Positions 58,892 through 64,000 of a stretch of DNA of 64,000 nt are shown here, in pieces. The position numbers were made by a program, and so were the translations under genes. The stretch comes from Panacagrimonas sp052386745 (GTDB lineage: Bacteria; Pseudomonadota; Gammaproteobacteria; Nevskiales; Nevskiaceae): positions 57,232 through 121,231 of the forward strand of contig JBQTJW010000002.1 in assembly GCA_052386745.1 (NCBI GenBank). Direction: 5' to 3'. The notes beneath the pieces were generated by a model. That model did no database searches. It was not told where the DNA came from and was given only the letters and a program-made list of their open reading frames with translations. How positions within the stretch are numbered: the first letter of the stretch is position 1; each line of letters begins with the position of its first letter.

Positions 58892-59992
58892 TCAAGGCGC
58901 CGCACCCGGGATTCGCGGCGTGGTCACCACCACGTCCGCGTTCTGCGCGCGGTGGCGCAGGGCGTGGTCCATCAGCACCAGCGCCACCATGGCCTCGGCG
59001 ATGGGGACCGCGCGGATGCCCACGCAGGGGTCGTGGCGGCCGGTGGTGCGCATGTCCACCGCCTCGCCGTTTTCGTTGATGGACCGGCCTGGCGTGGTGA
59101 TGCTGGAGGTGGGCTTGATCGCGATGGAGCACAGCAGGTCCTGCCCGGTGCTGATGCCGCCGGAAATGCCGCCGGAGTGGTTGGCCAGGAAACCGGCCGG
59201 ACTCATCTCGTCGCGGTGCGCGGTGCCGCGCATGCCGGCCACCTGCATGCCGTCGCCGATCTCCACCCCCTTCACCGCGTTGATGCCCATGAGTGCGTGG
59301 GCCAGGTCCGCGTCCAGGCGATCGAACACCGGCTCGCCCAGGCCCGTGGGCATGTTCGTGGCGACCACGTTCACGCGCGCGCCGACGGAATCGCCTTCCG
59401 AGCGCATGCGGTCGATGAGCGCCTCCAGCTCCGGCACGCGCGATGGGTCCGGGCAGAAGAAGGCGTTGCGTTCCACCGCGTCCCAGTCCTTCAGGTCCAG
59501 GACCACCGGCCCGATCTGGGCCACGTAGCCGCGCACCGCGACGCCGAACTTCAGCCGCAGCCACTTCTTGGCGATGCCCGCCGCCGCCACCCGCACCGCG
59601 GTTTCGCGCGCGGATGAACGCCCGCCGCCGCGGTGGTCGCGCAGGCCGTACTTCTGCACGTAGGCGTAGTCCGCGTGGTTGGGGCGGAAGGTCTGGGCGA
59701 TCCTGGCGTAGTCGTAGCTGCGCTGGTCGGTGTTCTCGATCAGCAGCGCGATGGGCGTGCCGGTGGTGCGGCCCTCGAACACGCCGGAGAGGATGCGCAC
59801 GGCATCGGCCTCCTTGCGCTGCGTCACGTACTTGCTGGTGCCGGGCTTGCGACGGTCCAGGTCCGGCTGCAGGTCGGCCTCGCTCAGTTCCAGCCCCGGC
59901 GGGCAGCCATCCACCACGCAGCCGATGGCCGGCCCGTGCGATTCGCCGAAGCTGGTGACGCAGAACAAGCGACCAAACGTGTTGCCGGACAT
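58892..59992 (-). CDS. aroC: Chorismate synthase
   Basis: This 366-residue enzyme makes chorismate from EPSP with reduced FMN. SGNTFGRLFCVTSFGESHG at the start, HRDEMSPAGFLANHSGGISGGISTGQ in the middle and GRHDPCVGIRAVPIAEAMVALVLMDHAL at the end are family signatures. The ATG is clear. It lies 57 bases after the CDF exporter gene, which separates it from prmB, its usual neighbour in gammaproteobacteria. Confidence 0.97.
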   Translation of the reverse strand: MSGNTFGRLFCVTSFGESHGPAIGCVVDGCPPGLELSEADLQPDLDRRKPGTSKYVTQRKEADAVRILSGVFEGRTTGTPIALLIENTDQRSYDYARIAQTFRPNHADYAYVQKYGLRDHRGGGRSSARETAVRVAAAGIAKKWLRLKFGVAVRGYVAQIGPVVLDLKDWDAVERNAFFCPDPSRVPELEALIDRMRSEGDSVGARVNVVATNMPTGLGEPVFDRLDADLAHALMGINAVKGVEIGDGMQVAGMRGTAHRDEMSPAGFLANHSGGISGGISTGQDLLCSIAIKPTSSITTPGRSINENGEAVDMRTTGRHDPCVGIRAVPIAEAMVALVLMDHALRHRAQNADVVVTTPRIPGAAP

Positions 59993-60049
59993 GGTGAAAG
60001 TGCCGTGGTCTCCTGCCCGAATTGGCGCAGGACAATGAAAAGGTGAGCG

Positions 60050-61018
60050 CTATTGTCGCGCATCCACCGAGCAGGCCGCGCCGTCGTCGCAGCTGGACCG
60101 CTCCACCTGCACCGTGACGTGGCCCACGCCGTGCGTATCGCGCAGCCAGGCCTGGATACCGGCGAGCGTGCGGTCGGCGTCGGCGCTGGGCAGCAGCACG
60201 GCGTGCAGGGTCATGAGGCTGTCGCCCGGCGTCATAGACCAGGCGTGCAGGTGGTGCACGCTGCTGACGCCCATCACCGCGCGCGGCAGGTCCGCGGCGA
60301 TGCCACCCAGGTTCAGGCCGTGCGGCGCGCCTTCGAGCAGCACGTGGGCCGAGTCGCGGGTGATGCGGATGCCGGTCTTCAGGATCAGGCTCGCGGCCAG
60401 CAGCGAGAGCAGCGGGTCGGCGCGCATCCAGCCGGTGCAGGCGATGACGATTCCCGCGATCACCGTGGCCACGGACCCCAGCAGGTCGGACAGCACGTGC
60501 GCCGCGGCGCCGCGGCGGTTGATGTCGTGCTCGTGCCCGCCGTGCAGCAGCCCGAAAGCCAGCAGATTGGCGACGAGGCCGATGGTCGCGATGCCCGCGA
60601 GTTTCCAGCCGTCCACGTCCAGCGGCTGCAGCAGGCGCGCCACCGCCTCGAACGCGATCCACGCGCTCACTGCCAGCAGCAGCAGGCCGTTGACGAAGGC
60701 CGCCAGCACCGGGAAGCGGCCGCGACCGTAGCTGTGGCGGCCATCCGCCGGCCGCGCCAGCTGCGCCTGCGCCAGCACCGCGAGCAGCAGGCTGCCGGCG
60801 TCGGTGAGCATGTGGCCGGCGTCGGCGACCAGGGCCAGTGACTGCGTCCACACCCCGCCTGCGACCTCGACCAGCATCACCGTCACGGTGATGCCCAGCG
60901 CCAGCTTCAGGCGCCCGGAACCGCCGCTGGTGTGCGCGTGGTGGTGGTCGTGGTGGTGGTGGTCGTGATGGCAGGCATCGCCGTGGCCGTGGGCATGCCC
61001 GTGCCCGCGGCCGCTCAT
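60050..61018 (-). CDS. Cation diffusion facilitator, His-rich N terminus (Zn/Co/Ni exporter)
   Basis: This 322-residue protein has six transmembrane helices and a C-terminal ferredoxin-like domain. Metal-site motifs are VADAGHMLTDAGSL in helix 2 and AHVLSDLLGSVATV in helix 5, as in ZitB-like exporters. The first 30 residues contain 14 His in clusters (HGHAHGHG, HHDHHHHDHHH), a metal-binding arm. It inserts between aroC and prmB. ATG at 61018 overlaps the prmB stop. Confidence 0.92.
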   Translation of the reverse strand: MSGRGHGHAHGHGDACHHDHHHHDHHHAHTSGGSGRLKLALGITVTVMLVEVAGGVWTQSLALVADAGHMLTDAGSLLLAVLAQAQLARPADGRHSYGRGRFPVLAAFVNGLLLLAVSAWIAFEAVARLLQPLDVDGWKLAGIATIGLVANLLAFGLLHGGHEHDINRRGAAAHVLSDLLGSVATVIAGIVIACTGWMRADPLLSLLAASLILKTGIRITRDSAHVLLEGAPHGLNLGGIAADLPRAVMGVSSVHHLHAWSMTPGDSLMTLHAVLLPSADADRTLAGIQAWLRDTHGVGHVTVQVERSSCDDGAACSVDARQ

Positions 61019-61932
61019 AGCGACGGCCGCGCCTTGAGCAGGGCCTCGCGCCCGATGCTGAACACGCCGTCGCCGCCGCGCTGGAATTCGATCCAGATCA
61101 CCGGCAGGCGCGGCCAGCGCTTCTCGAATTCCTCGCGGCTGCCGCCGACCTCGCAGATCAGCGTACCGTCGCGCGCCAGGTGCTCGGGCGCCTCGCGCAG
61201 GATGCGCGCCACGATGTCCATGCCGTCCTCGCCGGCGTCCAGCGCTAGGCGCGGTTCGCGGCGGTACTCCACCTCCAGCGCCGCCCACTCCGCGGTGGGC
61301 ACGTACGGCGGATTGGTGACGATGAGGTTGTAGCGCTGGCCGCCGAAGGCCTGGAACAGGTCGCTGCCCACGGCGCGCACCCGGTCCTGCGCGTGGTGGC
61401 GCGCGATGTTGCGCTGGCACACGTCCAGGGCGCCGGCGTCGATTTCGCCCAGGTCAACCTGGCACTCGAACGTCAGCGCGCAGGCGATGCCGATGCAGCC
61501 CGAGCCCGCGCACAGGTCCAGCACGCGTCGGGGCGGCTCGTCCAGCCAGGGCGCGAATCCGCGCTCGATCAGTTCGGCGATGGGCGAGCGCGGCACCAGC
61601 ACGCGCTCGTCCACGTAGAACGAAAATCCGGCGAAGTCGATCTGCCCGAGCAGGTAGGCCGCGGGCAGGCGCGAGTCGATGCGCCGCCGCAGCAGCGCGT
61701 GCACGGCGAGCCGCTCCGGCACCGCGATGTGCGCCTCCAGGTACGTGGCCGGAAGGTCCGCCGGCAGGTGCAGCGCGTGCAGCACAAGGTGAAACGCCTC
61801 GTCCAGCGCGTTGTCGGTGCCGTGGCCGAACACCAGCTGCGCCTCGGTGAAGCGGCTGGCGCCCCAGCGCACCCAGTCGCGCACCGTGGTCAGCGTGGAC
61901 AGCTCGGCGGGTACTTCGGGCGGGTGCGGCAT
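61015..61932 (-). CDS. prmB: Release factor/L3 glutamine methyltransferase PrmB
   Basis: This 305-residue SAM-dependent enzyme methylates Gln in ribosomal protein L3. VLDLCAGSGCIGIACAL is the SAM motif and NLIVTNPPYVP the catalytic NPPY. The N-terminal domain has PAAYLLGQIDFAGFSFYVDERVLVPRSPI. ATG at 61932 is used; a TTG seven codons earlier (61953) is also open. The 4-base overlap with the CDF gene suggests cotranscription. Confidence 0.94.
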   Translation of the reverse strand: MPHPPEVPAELSTLTTVRDWVRWGASRFTEAQLVFGHGTDNALDEAFHLVLHALHLPADLPATYLEAHIAVPERLAVHALLRRRIDSRLPAAYLLGQIDFAGFSFYVDERVLVPRSPIAELIERGFAPWLDEPPRRVLDLCAGSGCIGIACALTFECQVDLGEIDAGALDVCQRNIARHHAQDRVRAVGSDLFQAFGGQRYNLIVTNPPYVPTAEWAALEVEYRREPRLALDAGEDGMDIVARILREAPEHLARDGTLICEVGGSREEFEKRWPRLPVIWIEFQRGGDGVFSIGREALLKARPSL

Positions 61933-61987
61933 GGGGGCTGTGGGATAATCCAAGGCTGCGAATTATGCCCGTCCCTGCACCACACTC

Positions 61988-62620
61988 ATGTCAAAGACCT
62001 CCCGCGGGCTGAGCCTGGCCCTGATTGCCCTGGCCGCGGCCGCTGCCGGGCTGTTTTCGGCCTCGCACGTCTTCGCGCCCGCGCCCTCCACCCAGACCCC
62101 GATCAGCTCGGGGACGCTGCTGCCGCAGCCACGTCCGATTCCCGAATTCACCTTGGCCGGCGCCGACGGCCAGCCCTTCACCAAGGCCGCGTTCGCGGGC
62201 AAGTGGAGCGTGATCTTCGTGGGCTTCACCCACTGCCCGGACGTGTGCCCCAACACCCTGGCGCTGCTCAAGAACGTGCGGCGCGGGCTGGTGGAGCAGA
62301 AGAAGGATCTCCAGGTGGTGCTGCTCTCGGTGGACCCCGAGCGCGACACGCCCAAGGTGCTGTCCGACTACGTGCGCTATTTCGACCCGGCGTTTCTCGG
62401 CGCCACCGGCCCCAAGGCGCAGCTCGATCCGCTCGGCAGCGCGCTCGGGTTCGTCTACATGAAGGTGCCGGGCGCGACGCCCGAGACCTACACGGTGGAC
62501 CATTCCTCCGCGCTGATCCTGGTCAACCCGCAGGCGCAGGTCGCCGGCTATTTCACGCCACCGTTCAAGGTCGAGCCGCTGAAGGACGACCTCGCCCGCC
62601 TCATCCCTGGCGCGGTCTGA
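61988..62620 (+). CDS. SCO1/SenC-type copper chaperone
   Basis: This 210-residue protein has an N-terminal helix anchor (about 8-30) and a thioredoxin-like domain. Copper ligands are CPDVC in FTHCPDVCPNTLAL and the His in YTVDHSSALILV. LVDPERDT is present as LLSVDPERDTPKVLSDYV. It delivers copper to cytochrome oxidase. The nearby genes do not include cox subunits. ATG lies 8 bases before the hydrophobic stretch. Its stop overlaps the psd ATG as TGATG. Confidence 0.93.
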   Translation: MSKTSRGLSLALIALAAAAAGLFSASHVFAPAPSTQTPISSGTLLPQPRPIPEFTLAGADGQPFTKAAFAGKWSVIFVGFTHCPDVCPNTLALLKNVRRGLVEQKKDLQVVLLSVDPERDTPKVLSDYVRYFDPAFLGATGPKAQLDPLGSALGFVYMKVPGATPETYTVDHSSALILVNPQAQVAGYFTPPFKVEPLKDDLARLIPGAV

Positions 62621-63483
62621 TGGCCGCGTCCGGTAGCACCCGCGACCGCCTGTTCGCGCTGGTGCAACTCTGCCTGCCCACGCGCTTCATCTCGTGGGTG
62701 GTGTTCAAGCTCACGCGGGTCGAGGCGGTGGGCTTCAAGAACGCGTTCATCCGCTGGTTCATCGGCGCGTTCGCGGTGCCGATGCACGAGGCGGAAAGCC
62801 CGCACCCGGAGCATTACCGCCACTTCAACGCGTTCTTCACGCGCGCGCTCAAGCCGGGCGCCCGCCCGGTGGCCGCGGCGGGCATGGTGTCGCCGGTCGA
62901 CGGCACGGTGAGCCAGCTCGGCCGCATCGAGGGCGGGCGCATCTTCCAGGCCAAGGGCCAGCACTACACCGCCGCCGAACTGCTGGGCGACGAGGCCCTG
63001 GCGCGGCCCTTCAGCGGCGGCAGCTTCTGCACCATTTACCTGGCGCCCTACAACTACCACCGCATCCACATGCCGGTGACCGGGCGGCTCGCGGAATGGC
63101 TGCTGGTGCCGGGCCGCCTGTTCAGCGTCAACCCGGCCACGGCGCGCGCCATGCCGCGGCTGTTCGCCCGCAACGAGCGCGTGGTGACGCTGTTCGAAAC
63201 GGCGTTCGGCCCGTTCGCACTGGTCCTGGTGGGGGCGCTCAACGTGGGGTCGATGGAAACCGTGTGGGCCGGGCAGATCACGCCGCCGCACCGACGCAGC
63301 GGCATCGTGCGATGGCGGCCGCGCGCGCCGGTGCAGATCGGTCGCGGCGAGGAGATGGGCCGCTTCAACATGGGGTCCACCGTGGTGCTGCTCGCCCCCG
63401 CCGGGGCGGTGAACTGGATGAGCGGCATCCGCGCCGGCTCCGCCATCAGGATGGGCGCGCGCCTTGCTGACCTGACGGCCTGA
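62620..63483 (+). CDS. psd: Phosphatidylserine decarboxylase
   Basis: This 287-residue pyruvoyl enzyme makes phosphatidylethanolamine at the inner membrane. FNAFFTRALKPGARP and MVSPVDGTVSQLG are in the first half, and YLAPYNYHRIHMPVTG in the middle. The self-cleavage site is GST in RFNMGSTVVLL, where enzymes usually have LGST. ATG overlaps the SCO1 stop; the open frame upstream only shadows prmB. Confidence 0.95.
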   Translation: MAASGSTRDRLFALVQLCLPTRFISWVVFKLTRVEAVGFKNAFIRWFIGAFAVPMHEAESPHPEHYRHFNAFFTRALKPGARPVAAAGMVSPVDGTVSQLGRIEGGRIFQAKGQHYTAAELLGDEALARPFSGGSFCTIYLAPYNYHRIHMPVTGRLAEWLLVPGRLFSVNPATARAMPRLFARNERVVTLFETAFGPFALVLVGALNVGSMETVWAGQITPPHRRSGIVRWRPRAPVQIGRGEEMGRFNMGSTVVLLAPAGAVNWMSGIRAGSAIRMGARLADLTA

Positions 63484-63502
63484 GCGCGTCCGGCAGCCTC
63501 TG

Positions 63503-63823
63503 GTGAGACTCGATTCCCTGCTCAAGGTCACGCTGGGCGTTGCCATGCCAAGGCACAACATCCCCGGCTTCCAGGAGATGAGCGACGTGCTCAGCCGCGC
63601 CGGCGTGTTCAACACGCGGCACTACCAGAGCATGGTCGAAGAGCTGCTGGACTACTGGGAGATCGGCGCGCTCACCGGCCTGTCGCCCCACGCCCAGCAT
63701 TCGCAGGAGCGCCTGATGAAGGTGCCGGCGCGGCTGGCGCGCATGGCCGATTACGCCGATGCCAAGGCGCAGCCAAAGAAGTTCGCCTTCGACGTGATCT
63801 ACCACCGCGCCGTGGAACTCTAG
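63503..63823 (+). CDS. Small protein of unknown function
   Basis: This 106-residue soluble protein has mixed helices and no signal peptide. MSDVLSRAGVFNTRHYQSMVEELLDYWEIGALTG and QERLMKVPARLARMADYADAKAQPKKFAFDVIYHRAVEL look like a helical bundle. The start is GTG at 63503, 19 bases after psd; ATG at 63545 (MPRHNIPGF) is another option. I do not recognise the family. Good codon use and its position close behind psd support a real gene. Confidence 0.55.
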   Translation: MRLDSLLKVTLGVAMPRHNIPGFQEMSDVLSRAGVFNTRHYQSMVEELLDYWEIGALTGLSPHAQHSQERLMKVPARLARMADYADAKAQPKKFAFDVIYHRAVEL

Positions 63824-64000
63824 AAGTCTCCGCTCGATAGCTCACCAACGGCCCCCGCGTCGACCGGTCTACACCTAGGGAAACCCTGCACAGGTTCAAT
63901 TTGAGCGTGGCGGTGGCGATGCAGAGGCGCGGGGTGCCTGCAACGGTTGCCGACCGACTTGATTTCCGATGTTTCTGATGCGATCCGGACTCGAAACCCG

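Noticed and set aside
63824..64000. Possible gene or element at the window end
   Set aside because: No open frame with coding character, hairpin with T-tract or tRNA-like fold was found in the last 177 bases.

Overview
The window is about 64 kb of GC-rich, densely packed bacterial chromosome. Gene content points to a free-living gammaproteobacterium: a PQQ biosynthesis gene, the LptABC/KdsCD-RpoN-PtsN block, a type II secretion (T2SS) pseudopilin operon, ErpA, ypjD-corB beside ffh, nudJ-mnmA, and aroC near prmB. fabF-pabB-pabC-mltG-tmk and a regulatory-only PTS recall Xanthomonadales-like or Immundisolibacter-like genomes, but genus cannot be fixed from the sequence. Coding is almost wall to wall, with many 1-4 base stop/start overlaps. 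No tRNA, rRNA, CRISPR array, insertion sequence or phage gene was seen.

Layout. 0-3.5 kb: end of pqqE, a lipoprotein gene behind a perfect Crp-type palindrome, an AI-2E-family membrane protein and a hemerythrin-like protein. 3.5-11.2 kb (minus strand): fatty acid and folate block rrtA-fabD-fabG-acpP-fabF-pabB-pabC-mltG-tmk, where rrtA is a rhombosortase. 11.2-17.2 kb (plus): T2SS genes gspG-H-I-J-K-L-M-N, divergent from the rhombosortase. 17.2-24.6 kb: nudJ, mnmA, ffh, a CcsA-like protein, a CorB-like protein, a secreted 11-residue-repeat protein, a BaiN-like flavoprotein and a YchJ-like protein. 24.5-32.6 kb: acetoacetyl-CoA synthetase, an unknown protein, murI, sppA, a DUF423 protein, a degenerate receiver/coiled-coil protein and a sirtuin. 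32.7-42.5 kb: one long operon-like run kdsD-kdsC-lptC-lptA-lptB-rpoN-hpf-ptsN-hprK-rapZ-EIIA(Man)-ptsH-ptsI joining LPS export, sigma-54 and a sugar-permease-free PTS. 42.5-48.7 kb: acpH, pbpC, erpA, a bactofilin, a coiled-coil membrane protein, argC and hemJ. 49.1-50.7 kb: a thiolase-fold protein lacking the usual Cys, paired with a DUF35 OB-fold protein. 57.6-64 kb: an MFS transporter, aroC, a CDF metal exporter, prmB, a SCO1-like protein, psd and a small unknown.

The most interesting region is 50.9-57.6 kb. It encodes a HAD phosphatase fused to a UbiA prenyltransferase with the decaprenyl-phosphate phosphoribosyltransferase signature, then homologues of the two halves of the mycobacterial DprE1/DprE2 epimerase, an ArnE/ArnF-like four-helix protein, an extended SDR and a GT-C-like membrane protein. 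Together they read as a complete route to polyprenyl-phosphoryl-D-arabinose: synthesis, epimerisation, flipping and transfer. The acceptor is not identifiable here. The DprE1 homologue carries Ala at the position aligned with the Cys targeted by benzothiazinones in mycobacteria. Bases in this stretch look less GC-biased than the flanks, which may mean horizontal acquisition.
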